DNA of 13,348 nucleotides from assembly GCA_945860425.1 (NCBI GenBank), contig CAMAQU010000025.1, positions 1 through 13,348 on the forward strand, in the 5' to 3' direction. Every line of letters starts with the position of its first letter. Positions within the stretch are counted from its first letter, which is position 1. Source of the stretch: Sphingomonas paucimobilis (lineage in GTDB: Bacteria; Pseudomonadota; Alphaproteobacteria; Sphingomonadales; Sphingomonadaceae). The position numbers and the translations under genes were made by a program. The notes beneath the pieces were generated by a model. The model did not search any database. It saw nothing but the letters and a program-made list of their open reading frames with translations, and was not told where the DNA came from. Below, piece after piece: positions 5,744 through 12,872 of this stretch.

Positions 5744-7656
5744 TGGCGACGCAGGACAGCATCTATCAGGCGGACGCGCTGATTGCGTCGGATATTGACG
5801 CCTATCTTGAGACGCATCAGCAGAAAAGCCTGCTGCGCTTTATCACCTGCGGCTCGGTCGATGACGGAAAATCGACCCTGATCGGGCGGCTGCTTTATGA
5901 TTCAAAGATGATCTTTGAAGACCAGTTGGAAGCCCTGCAGGTGGATTCCAAGAAAGTGGGCACACAAGGCCAAGACATAGATTTTGCGCTGTTGGTGGAT
6001 GGGCTTGCGGCTGAACGCGAACAAGGCATCACCATTGACATTGCCTATCGTTTTTTTGCCACTGAAAAGCGCAAGTTCATCGTCGCCGATTGTCCGGGGC
6101 ATGAGCAATATACCCGCAATATGTTTACGGGTGCATCGACGGCGGATCTTGCGGTCATATTGATTGACGCGCGCAAGGGCGTTCTCGTGCAGACGCGGCG
6201 GCACAGCTATTTGTGCAAGCTGATTGGCATTAAGAATATTGTTCTGGCCGTGAACAAGATGGACCTGATTGGCTATGATCAGGCGACATATGACGCCATT
6301 GTCGCCGATTACACGGCCTTTGCCGCGGAGATCGGCATCACCAACTTCACCGCCATGCCGATTTCAGGCTTTAAGGGCGATAACATCACCACGAATAGCC
6401 CGAATATGCCTTGGTATCAGGGCAGCCCCTTGATCGAGCATCTGGAAACGGTGGAGCTGGATAACATCGCGGATCAGCGCAAGCCGTTCCGCCTGCCTGT
6501 CCAATGGGTCAATCGGCCCAATCTCGACTTTCGAGGCTTTTCCGGTCTGATTTCGACTGGATCGGTCAAGCCGGGCGATGCCATTCGCGTCCTGCCATCG
6601 GGCAAGACATCGACTGTTACAAAAATTGTGACGCTGGATGGGGATCTTGACGAGGCCGTCGCGGGGCAATCCGTCACCATTTGCTTTGACGATGAAATTG
6701 ATTGTTCACGCGGCAGCGTCATTTCAGTCGCAGACACGCCGCCCGAAGTCTCAGACCAATTTGAAGCAACGATCGTGTGGATGGATGATGACCCGCTGCA
6801 TGTCGGCCGATCCTATTGGCTGAAGCTCGGCTCGCAACTGGTGTCCACCACCGTGCAGCAGCCCAAATATACCGTCAACGTGAACACGATGGAGCATCTG
6901 GCCGCCAAAACGCTGGAGCTGAATGCAATTGGCGTTGCAGAGCTGGCGACGGACAAGCCCATCGTGTTTGAACCCTATGTGGACAGCCGCGCCTTGGGTG
7001 GCTTTATTCTGATTGATAAGCTGACCAACCGGACCGTTGGGGCGGGCATGCTGCATTTCAGCTTGCGTCGAGCGCAGAATGTGCACTGGCAGGCCACTGA
7101 TATTGGCCGCGCCGAGCACGCCAATCTGAAGAATCAAAAGGCCCGCGTGCTTTGGTTTACCGGCCTTTCGGGGTCTGGAAAATCAACCATCGCCAATGAA
7201 GTTGAAAAGTCCCTCAATCTCATGAACCGGCACACCTTCCTGCTGGATGGCGATAATGTGCGCCATGGCCTGAACAAGGATCTGGGCTTTACCGAAGCTG
7301 ATCGGATTGAGAATATCCGCCGCGTGGGGGAAGTGGCAAAACTCATGGCCGATGCCGGGCTGATTGTGCTCACCGCCTTTATCAGTCCCTTCCGCGCCGA
7401 ACGCGACATGGTTCGGGCGATGCTGCCAGAAGGCGAGTTTATCGAAATTTTCGTCGATACGCCGCTGGATGTTGCGGAAGCCCGCGATGTGAAGGGGTTG
7501 TATAAAAAGGCCCGGTCAGGCGCGCTCAAAAACTTCACTGGGATCGACAGCCCCTATGAGGCGCCGATCACCCCCGATATTCGCGTGAACACGGTTGAGA
7601 TGACGCCGGCCGAAGCCGCCGAACATATCATCCGCAAGATCCTACCGCTGAAATAA
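5743..7656 (+). CDS. cysNC: Bifunctional sulfate adenylyltransferase subunit 1 / APS kinase
   Basis: 637-residue fusion of the GTPase subunit of ATP sulfurylase (CysN) with APS kinase (CysC); with CysD it converts sulfate to APS and then PAPS. The CysN half (about 28-440) is an EF-Tu-like GTPase: P-loop GSVDDGKST at 37-45, EQGIT switch near 93-97, DCPGH at 116-120 and NKMD at 171-174, followed by beta-barrel domains. The CysC half starts near 465: P-loop GLSGSGKST at 474-482, DGDNVR at 502-507, and ISPFR at 547-551 with the phospho-accepting Ser548; KNFTGIDSPYEAP closes the lid region. All key residues are intact, so both activities are expected. Start ATG 5743 has an excellent ribosome-binding site. 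No cysH, cysI or cysQ follows; the next gene, a MarR regulator, converges after 19 bp with no terminator hairpin between. Confidence 0.97.
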   Translation: MATQDSIYQADALIASDIDAYLETHQQKSLLRFITCGSVDDGKSTLIGRLLYDSKMIFEDQLEALQVDSKKVGTQGQDIDFALLVDGLAAEREQGITIDIAYRFFATEKRKFIVADCPGHEQYTRNMFTGASTADLAVILIDARKGVLVQTRRHSYLCKLIGIKNIVLAVNKMDLIGYDQATYDAIVADYTAFAAEIGITNFTAMPISGFKGDNITTNSPNMPWYQGSPLIEHLETVELDNIADQRKPFRLPVQWVNRPNLDFRGFSGLISTGSVKPGDAIRVLPSGKTSTVTKIVTLDGDLDEAVAGQSVTICFDDEIDCSRGSVISVADTPPEVSDQFEATIVWMDDDPLHVGRSYWLKLGSQLVSTTVQQPKYTVNVNTMEHLAAKTLELNAIGVAELATDKPIVFEPYVDSRALGGFILIDKLTNRTVGAGMLHFSLRRAQNVHWQATDIGRAEHANLKNQKARVLWFTGLSGSGKSTIANEVEKSLNLMNRHTFLLDGDNVRHGLNKDLGFTEADRIENIRRVGEVAKLMADAGLIVLTAFISPFRAERDMVRAMLPEGEFIEIFVDTPLDVAEARDVKGLYKKARSGALKNFTGIDSPYEAPITPDIRVNTVEMTPAEAAEHIIRKILPLK

Positions 7657-7675
7657 AGGAATGAAGATGGCCGCG

Positions 7676-8116
7676 TCAGACGTCGGTCGATTGTCCTGGC
7701 TTGCGCGCAAGATTGCGGCGCATCTGGCTGAGCGATGTGAGCAGAACATGGCGGTCTTTGTCATCAACGCCGCTCAGGGCCTCTTCCAGCATCTCTTCCC
7801 CCAAGGGGCGAAGCTGACTCAAGAGCGCGCCCGCTTTCGGCGTCAGAAATAAGAGTCTGGATCGGCGATCCTCTGGGTCGGGACGGCGCTCAACAAGGCC
7901 CGCTTCCTGCAAGCGATCGACCATGCGGCACACGGTGATCGGTTCAACTTCCAGCATCTCTGCCAGACCGCCCTGATTAATGCCCTCAAACCGGTGGAGC
8001 ACAGACAGCACCCGCCATTGGGGGCGCGTCACGCCAATCTGCCGTGCCCGCGCATCAAATGCGCGACGCATCAGCCGCGCCGTATCCGCGAGCATAGCAG
8101 CTAGATTGTCATCCAT
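7676..8116 (-). CDS. MarR-family transcriptional regulator
   Basis: 146-residue winged-helix repressor of the MarR family, acting as a dimer and usually released by small aromatic or CoA-linked ligands. Visible are the N-terminal dimerisation helix, VTRPQWRVLSVLHRF (29-43), the recognition-helix region LAEMLEVEPITVCRMVDRLQEAGLVERR (51-78), and the wing D-R-R-S-R at 83-87. ATG 8116 is chosen over the in-frame TTG 8152 because the TTG lies in a perfect -35 box; transcription from that promoter would begin within a few bases of 8116, and no Shine-Dalgarno is present, so the message looks leaderless. A perfect 10-bp palindrome abuts the start codon and is a likely self-operator. It lies downstream of and in the same direction as the CoA-lyase and hydratase genes, so it may also control them, but no copy of the palindrome is seen upstream of those genes. 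Confidence 0.9.
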   Translation of the reverse strand: MDDNLAAMLADTARLMRRAFDARARQIGVTRPQWRVLSVLHRFEGINQGGLAEMLEVEPITVCRMVDRLQEAGLVERRPDPEDRRSRLLFLTPKAGALLSQLRPLGEEMLEEALSGVDDKDRHVLLTSLSQMRRNLARKPGQSTDV

Positions 8117-8152
8117 AACTATAGTTTTTATAAAAATGCTTATAATTGTCAA
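8117..8152 (-). promoter_or_regulatory. Promoter and palindromic operator of the MarR gene
   Basis: Minus-strand TTGACA (8152-8147) is a perfect -35 box; 16 nt later comes TAAAAA (4 of 6 matches), with an overlapping TATAAA at 14 nt spacing. AACTATAGTT (8117-8126) is a perfect 10-bp palindrome covering the expected transcription start and touching the ATG. Binding there would block initiation, fitting autorepression by the MarR protein. Confidence 0.5.
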
Positions 8153-8203
8153 GCTTAGGGACAGACGCGAAAACAGGCCTTAATGCTGTGTCAGGATGCA
8201 GCC

Positions 8204-8980
8204 CTAACGCCCTGTCCATTTGGGCTTACGCTTTTCGGAAAAAGCCCTTGGCCCTTCCTGTGCGTCATCGCTGCAATAGGCCCGTTCATGCACGGCATAA
8301 GCCGCATCAATAGCGGCGCTCCGCCCCATTTCCGTCGAGAGCATGACCGTTTCGCGAGCGGCGGCAACGGACAGCGGGGCCCCGTCAATCACTTCCCGCG
8401 CCAGCGCAAGTGCGGTGTCGATCAACGCCTCTGGGTCCGCCAGACGATTGACCAAGCCGATTTCATAAGCGCGCTGCGCCGTGATGGGCTTTCCGGTCAG
8501 GACGATTTCCATATAGATCCGCTGCGGGATCATATGGATGAGGGGTGCGGCCCAAGGAGAACCCCGGCCCACCTTCACCTCGGTGATGGCGAATTTGGCG
8601 GTTGTTGATGCAACACACAAATCACAGGCCTGCGCAATCATCCACCCGCCCGCAAAGGCGACGCCGTTCACGGCCGCAATTGTGGGTTTAGAAAGCGAAA
8701 TATTCTCATAGGGCATGGGGAACATATCGCGCGGCGGCACCTGCAATTGGCGCTCAACCATTTCCTTCAAATCGCCCCCGGCACAAAATGCCGCATCGCC
8801 TTTGCCGGTCAGGATCGCGATTTTTGCTGCGTCCTCGTTTTCAAACCGTTCCCATGCAGCAAACAGACCGTCCCGCACCTCAAGGCTGAGGCAATTGCGC
8901 TGCTCAGGGCGGTTGATCGTAATGATTGCGATGCCGTCGGGCAGGAGGTCAAAGAGAACCGCGTCGGACATGGCTGTCAC
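8204..8980 (-). CDS. Enoyl-CoA hydratase/isomerase family protein
   Basis: 258-residue crotonase-fold protein expected to act on an acyl-CoA. The oxyanion-hole region AFCAGGDLKEM (64-74) and the second oxyanion segment NGVAFAGG (105-112) are clear, as is the LTGKPITAQRAYEIGLVNRL block. Of the two catalytic glutamates of classical enoyl-CoA hydratase (rat Glu144 and Glu164), the second aligns with E134 but the first is M114 in A-G-G-W-M. A single Glu is also found in some crotonase-fold isomerases and lyases such as feruloyl-CoA hydratase-lyase, so plain hydration should not be assumed. The start is GTG 8980, whose GTGA overlaps the stop of the upstream CoA-lyase by 4 nt; ATG 8971 is an alternative. 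The overlap says the two enzymes work in one pathway. The substrate is unknown. Confidence 0.88.
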   Translation of the reverse strand: MTAMSDAVLFDLLPDGIAIITINRPEQRNCLSLEVRDGLFAAWERFENEDAAKIAILTGKGDAAFCAGGDLKEMVERQLQVPPRDMFPMPYENISLSKPTIAAVNGVAFAGGWMIAQACDLCVASTTAKFAITEVKVGRGSPWAAPLIHMIPQRIYMEIVLTGKPITAQRAYEIGLVNRLADPEALIDTALALAREVIDGAPLSVAAARETVMLSTEMGRSAAIDAAYAVHERAYCSDDAQEGPRAFSEKRKPKWTGR

Positions 8981-9864
8981 GCATCATCCACTTGGGCGAG
9001 CAGCTGTTGCGCGCGCGACAAAAAGGGGCGGTCAAGCATGCCGCCCTTATAGCCAATGGCCCCAACGCCCGGATTGGCCCGGAAGATCTCCACAATCTCC
9101 TTTGCCTCGGCAATTTCGTCCGCACTGGGGGTGAAGGCGGCATTGATCACATCCACCTGTGCTGGATGGATCGCCAGCATGCCACGAAAGCCATTGCGGC
9201 GCACCATTTCGGCACGGGCTTTCAAAGCCTCCAAATCCTTAAAATCGGCGCAAATCGTCTCCACCGCAGGGACGCCCGCCGCCGCGGCACCCAGCAGGGT
9301 CAGGCTGCGCGCCAATTCAAACGTGAAGCTAAAGCTGCCATCCATGTCGCGGTTTGACATGGCGCCGACTGCGTCCGCCAAATCCTCCGCCCCCCATGTC
9401 AGCGCGACCAAGCGCCGCACGCCCTTATAATCGCCTGTATGGAACATCGCCTCGGCCGTTTCGGTGATCAAGACAATGACGGGCGTCGATCCTTCTTCCA
9501 TACCGTTCGCGACTTCGAGGGCGGAGAGATAATGGTCGAGCTTTTCAACATCGGCGCGGCCATCAACTTTGGGCAGCATGATCCCGCCGGGCTGCGCGGG
9601 CAGAATGGCGGCCAGATCGTCTAGCGCATAGGGACCATCTAAAGGGTTGATGCGCACCCAGATCCGGGCGCGTTCGGCCGCATTGGCCCGGAGCAGGTCT
9701 TGGACCATCTGACGGGCAATCGGTTTGTTTTCGACGGCCACGGCATCCTCAAGGTCAAGCAAGGCGATATCGGCGTTGCTCTCCACTGCCTTCGCCATTT
9801 TCTTTTCATTGTCCCCGGGGGAAAAAAGCCAGGACCGCATTTTCAACGAAGATGTTTGTGTCAT
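8977..9864 (-). CDS. CoA-ester lyase, HpcH/HpaI aldolase (CitE-like) family
   Basis: 295-residue TIM-barrel enzyme of the CitE / malyl-CoA lyase family, which cleaves or forms 3-hydroxy-acyl-CoA esters such as malyl-, citramalyl- or beta-methylmalyl-CoA with a Mg ion; some members are thioesterases. Conserved points seen are RSWLFSPGD (10-18), LDLEDAV (36-42), WVRIN with R71 for the CoA-ester carboxylate, LPKV (97-100), the metal ligands E135 in ITETAEAM and D161 in WGAEDL, and IHPAQV near the C-terminus. Length fits stand-alone lyases rather than the citrate-lyase complex, and no citD or citF is nearby. ATG 9864 has AGGA 8 nt upstream. It leads an operon with the overlapping hydratase-family gene; a terminator separates it from the TonB receptor gene upstream. 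No promoter box is convincing in the 110 bp before it. The exact substrate cannot be told. Confidence 0.9.
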   Translation of the reverse strand: MTQTSSLKMRSWLFSPGDNEKKMAKAVESNADIALLDLEDAVAVENKPIARQMVQDLLRANAAERARIWVRINPLDGPYALDDLAAILPAQPGGIMLPKVDGRADVEKLDHYLSALEVANGMEEGSTPVIVLITETAEAMFHTGDYKGVRRLVALTWGAEDLADAVGAMSNRDMDGSFSFTFELARSLTLLGAAAAGVPAVETICADFKDLEALKARAEMVRRNGFRGMLAIHPAQVDVINAAFTPSADEIAEAKEIVEIFRANPGVGAIGYKGGMLDRPFLSRAQQLLAQVDDA

Positions 9865-9977
9865 CAGCTTTTCCTGCCCCTAGCTTTCCCTCGACCGCCT
9901 CTCTGTCGCGCATTTTTCATGCAAGAGAAAGGGGCGTCAGCGAAGATCATCAGGGCGTGACCCCAAAGGACAAAAGA

Positions 9978-10011
9978 AAACGCCCGCGAGCATGATGGCT
10001 CACGGGCGTTT
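9978..10011 (-). terminator. Strong hairpin terminator after the TonB receptor gene
   Basis: AAACGCCCG (9978-9986) pairs with CGGGCGTTT (10003-10011); after one C/A mismatch GAGC (9988-9991) pairs with GCTC (9998-10001) around a 6-nt loop. On the minus strand it is followed by TTTTCTTTTG, and it lies 24 bp past the stop of the receptor gene. The plus strand also has a T run (CTATTTTTG), so it could work in both directions, although no plus-strand gene runs into it. Confidence 0.88.
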
Positions 10012-10034
10012 CTATTTTTGAAGTCTTGGCTTGA

Positions 10035-12560
10035 TTAGAACTTATAGCCCGCTTCAACACCGATGAGACGACGTCCGCCCGGCGAGATGAAGGAGCCGCC
10101 AAATTCGGCCGCCAAGATGACTTCGTTCACATATTTCTTGTTGAGGGCGTTGTTGGCAAACACGCTGATCTTCCAACGTTCGCCTTCAAGGCCGGCCCGC
10201 AGATCCAGCACGCCATAAGTGCCGCGGCGTGCGACATCATATTTGGCATCGCCGAAGCGGGCGCCCAAGAAGCTGACCTGCGACACGGGGATCAAACCAC
10301 TGAAAATGGTTGGAACCGTTTCATCCTGAACCGTGTGGAACCAGGTTGGGCCTGTGATGCGGTAATCGGCGCGCAGAACGCCATCCACAGCGTCGGTGAT
10401 GGGCGTATCAATCTGCGTGCCAAGGTTGATCGTGTACTCGGCCGTATAGGGTGACTTATTGCCAACCGTATAGGGACGTGAGCTGTTCTTCTTAATCTTA
10501 GAATCGGTGTAGTTCACCGAGCTGAAGACCGACCAGCCACGCATGATGTTGGCGTTGGCGTTGAATTCCACACCCTTCAGATCGACACGATCAATGTTGG
10601 ACACAACGCGCAGCAGGCCAAAGCTGCCGACATAAAATTCAAAGAACTGCATGTCGGAAACCTTGGTGTAATAACCTGCCAGATCAAAGTTGACCGGGCC
10701 GGCCTTGCCACGCAAGCCGAGTTCAAATGCGTCGGACTTTTCCTTGCCATAAAGATCGTTGATCTTGATCCCGGCATTGATCGTGCCCGGCGCGCCATTG
10801 TTGAAGCTGCCATCCACAATCGCGCGTGAGCCCTGATTGTTGAAACCACCAGACTTAAAGCCGATGCCATAATTGGCATAGGCGTTCAGGTCCTGAGCCA
10901 GTTCATAACGCACGGTGATCTTGGGCTGGAACTGGTTGAAGGTTTCAGACTTGGGGCTAATCGCGCCGCCGGTCTGACCCGGATTGATCGGCCCACCCGT
11001 GATCGGGTCTGTCGCCACCGGCACCAAGTTGTTCACTTTGCGGTGCTCGCTATCATAACGCACGGCAATGCCGATATCGAGCTTGTCGCTCGCTTCATAA
11101 TCGACCGAGCCAAATGCGGCATAGACATTGGTGCCGAACTTGTCGTGGAACAGCTGCGACGTGGGGTTATCCGATGCAGGGGCGTTATAGAGGTTCTGGA
11201 TAATGCCTTTGCCCAGATCGGCCCCAAGGCTGACGCCGACTTCACGCTTAATGTTCAGATAATAGGCGCCCACCAACCAGTTGAGCGGACCATCCCCCGT
11301 GGAGGCGAGACGGACTTCAGCCGAGAAATCCTTTTGATTGCGCAGCTGATATTGCGTTCCGTCGCAGGTTGTCGGGCTGTAGGGGCCAAAGGTAGACCCC
11401 GTCGCTGGGTTGAACAGGAACGGAACCGCGCTGGTCCCGATATTGCCCGGTTGATTGACTGCATAGCCCGCGAGCGCCGCCGTTGTGGCAAAGCACTTGT
11501 TCATAACAGCGGTGTTCACAGCATTGGCCGGGGCACCCAGACCGGGCGAAATATAACGGGCAAAGTCGGCCGATGTGCCGTCAGCCGTCAGGTCGTTCTT
11601 AATGTCGCTATAGGCAACCCAAGCGGTCAGCGCCGACGTCCCAAAATCATGATCGAGCTTCAAAGAGGCTTCAAAGGTCGACTGTTCATTGGTTGGGCGG
11701 ATATTGCCATAATAGTCGAAGGGGTGCTCATCGACCTTTTCGTTGAACGCAGGGTTGAATGCGCCAAAGGCGGGCAGATGGAAGGAGGCGTTGAAGTTAA
11801 TCGACGCGCCATTCAGCTTGCCATAACGCGCCTTGGCATCAATTTCCGTATTGTCGCCAAGCGGCGCGACCAAGCGACCATTAATGTTCCAGCTTTCCTG
11901 ATCATCCACAGCCTTTTCCTTAAGGAAGCGGTTGTAGAAGAAGCCATCGGTGCTCGCATAATCGGCCGAGAGCAGCAGACCCGCGCCATTGCCAATTGGC
12001 GTGGAGACATAAGCGTTGGCACGCATGGTGTTTTCATTGGCGTAGCTCGCCTCAACACCGCCTTCAAAGCTGTCGCCCGGCTTGAGCGTCTGGACCACAA
12101 TCGCCCCGGCCGCCGCATTACGCCCATAAAGTGCGCCTTGCGGACCTTTGAGGATTTCAATCTGACGCAGCGTGCCCTGATTTTGGTTCAAGGCTGCCGT
12201 ATTTGTTTTGAGGATGCCATCGACAACCAACGCGACCGAGCTTTCAGCATCGCGCGCGCCGTTGAGGCCACGAATATTGATCTGTGTGTCGCCGGCTTCG
12301 GCCGAGCCCGTCACAATAGTGACACCGGGCGTGAGCTTCACAAAGTCAGATGCTGTCTGCGCACCCGTTTTTTCGAGCGTGTCCCCCGACAACACAGTGA
12401 TCGAAGCGGGCACATCAGAGAGCGACTCATTCACACGACGCGCTGTGACGATGATGTCCTCGACGGCGTCTGCGTCTGCTGCTTGAGCAAATGCCGGGCC
12501 GGCACTCAACGCGCTCAGCGCAATGGCCCCCTTTAAAATTGCTTTGGTCATTTTCATCAT
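10035..12560 (-). CDS. TonB-dependent outer-membrane receptor
   Basis: 841-residue outer-membrane transporter powered by TonB-ExbBD. A signal peptide ends at A-F-A (residue 25). EDIIVTARR (34-42) is a TonB-box-like segment of the kind common in sphingomonads. The plug domain follows (about 47-165) with SDVPASITVLSG, INIRGLNG, VVDGIL and IEILKGPQGALYGRNAAAG. The remainder is a 22-strand-type barrel with alternating polar and hydrophobic stretches, ending in the terminal Phe (GVEAGYKF) recognised by the BAM machinery. Two Cys in one predicted loop (MNKCF and TTCDGT) may form a disulfide. There is no N-terminal signalling extension, so it is not a FecA-type transducer. Start ATG 12560 has GGGAG 4 nt upstream; ATG 12557 is equally possible with a better 7-nt spacing. 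The divergent GntR regulator and the CoA-ester genes downstream suggest an organic substrate rather than iron, but this is inference. Confidence 0.95.
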   Translation of the reverse strand: MMKMTKAILKGAIALSALSAGPAFAQAADADAVEDIIVTARRVNESLSDVPASITVLSGDTLEKTGAQTASDFVKLTPGVTIVTGSAEAGDTQINIRGLNGARDAESSVALVVDGILKTNTAALNQNQGTLRQIEILKGPQGALYGRNAAAGAIVVQTLKPGDSFEGGVEASYANENTMRANAYVSTPIGNGAGLLLSADYASTDGFFYNRFLKEKAVDDQESWNINGRLVAPLGDNTEIDAKARYGKLNGASINFNASFHLPAFGAFNPAFNEKVDEHPFDYYGNIRPTNEQSTFEASLKLDHDFGTSALTAWVAYSDIKNDLTADGTSADFARYISPGLGAPANAVNTAVMNKCFATTAALAGYAVNQPGNIGTSAVPFLFNPATGSTFGPYSPTTCDGTQYQLRNQKDFSAEVRLASTGDGPLNWLVGAYYLNIKREVGVSLGADLGKGIIQNLYNAPASDNPTSQLFHDKFGTNVYAAFGSVDYEASDKLDIGIAVRYDSEHRKVNNLVPVATDPITGGPINPGQTGGAISPKSETFNQFQPKITVRYELAQDLNAYANYGIGFKSGGFNNQGSRAIVDGSFNNGAPGTINAGIKINDLYGKEKSDAFELGLRGKAGPVNFDLAGYYTKVSDMQFFEFYVGSFGLLRVVSNIDRVDLKGVEFNANANIMRGWSVFSSVNYTDSKIKKNSSRPYTVGNKSPYTAEYTINLGTQIDTPITDAVDGVLRADYRITGPTWFHTVQDETVPTIFSGLIPVSQVSFLGARFGDAKYDVARRGTYGVLDLRAGLEGERWKISVFANNALNKKYVNEVILAAEFGGSFISPGGRRLIGVEAGYKF

Positions 12561-12659
12561 TTTACTCCCATGAGGTGCGCCGCTTCTGACGAACGGTGCG
12601 TAATTTTACTACCATGATAAATATCTGAGCCGGGCTGGAAAGATGGCGATAAGACTAGG

Positions 12660-12680
12660 GTCGGGACATCATGTTCCGAC
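12660..12680. promoter_or_regulatory. 21-bp imperfect palindrome upstream of the TonB receptor
   Basis: GTCGGGACAT (12660-12669) and ATGTTCCGAC (12671-12680) are inverted repeats around a single central C, with one mismatched pair (9 of 10). With a one-base centre it cannot fold as a hairpin with all pairs, so it is better read as a binding site for a dimeric protein. It lies about 100 bp before the receptor start, upstream of the candidate promoter, where an activator would bind. Confidence 0.4.
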
Positions 12681-12831
12681 GCAAGGATTGCCCGCTTGAT
12701 GAGTGCGGCGCAGGAAGAGATGACGTGCATGCCGAGACCGGCCGCGCTGCGACCCGCCCGAAAGCCTGCACCCATATCATCACCGAGATGCTCCAACTGA
12801 AGCCCTCCAGAAAAACATTTGCGTAGCTTAT

Positions 12832-12839
12832 TGTATACA
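12832..12839. promoter_or_regulatory. Candidate GntR/FCD operator
   Basis: TGTATACA is a perfect 8-bp palindrome with the GT-N-AC layout known for operators of the FadR/FCD branch of GntR regulators. It is 33 nt upstream of the GntR start codon and inside the divergent gap, so it could serve self-control, control of the TonB receptor, or both. Eight bases occur by chance fairly often, hence moderate confidence. Confidence 0.4.
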
Positions 12840-12872
12840 TTATGCATTGGTCAAGCGGTTAGGAGACCTTTT

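Larger units (their letters stand above)
12561..12872. other. Divergent regulatory gap between TonB receptor and GntR gene
   Basis: 312 bp without a convincing gene. It contains, from left to right, the receptor's ribosome-binding site (GGGAG), a weak minus-strand promoter candidate (TTTCCA 12641-12636, 16 nt, TATCAT 12619-12614), a 21-bp imperfect palindrome (12660-12680), a TGTATACA palindrome (12832-12839), and AGGAGA (12861-12866) before the GntR start. A minus-strand open frame crosses most of it but has no recognisable content. Confidence 0.5.

Noticed and set aside
7661..7852. Short plus-strand frame after cysNC with AAAGGAATGAAG before an ATG, as if a cysQ followed
   Set aside because: The 63 residues do not resemble CysQ and lie antisense to the MarR C-terminus; at most the start signal is a leftover of an older operon.
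11043..12536. 497-residue plus-strand open frame inside the TonB receptor gene
   Set aside because: Long antisense frame of a GC-skewed gene; the minus strand encodes a complete, well-conserved receptor.
12557..12847. 96-residue minus-strand open frame upstream of the TonB receptor
   Set aside because: It has no recognisable domain or good ribosome-binding site, overlaps the receptor start and runs through several regulatory palindromes.
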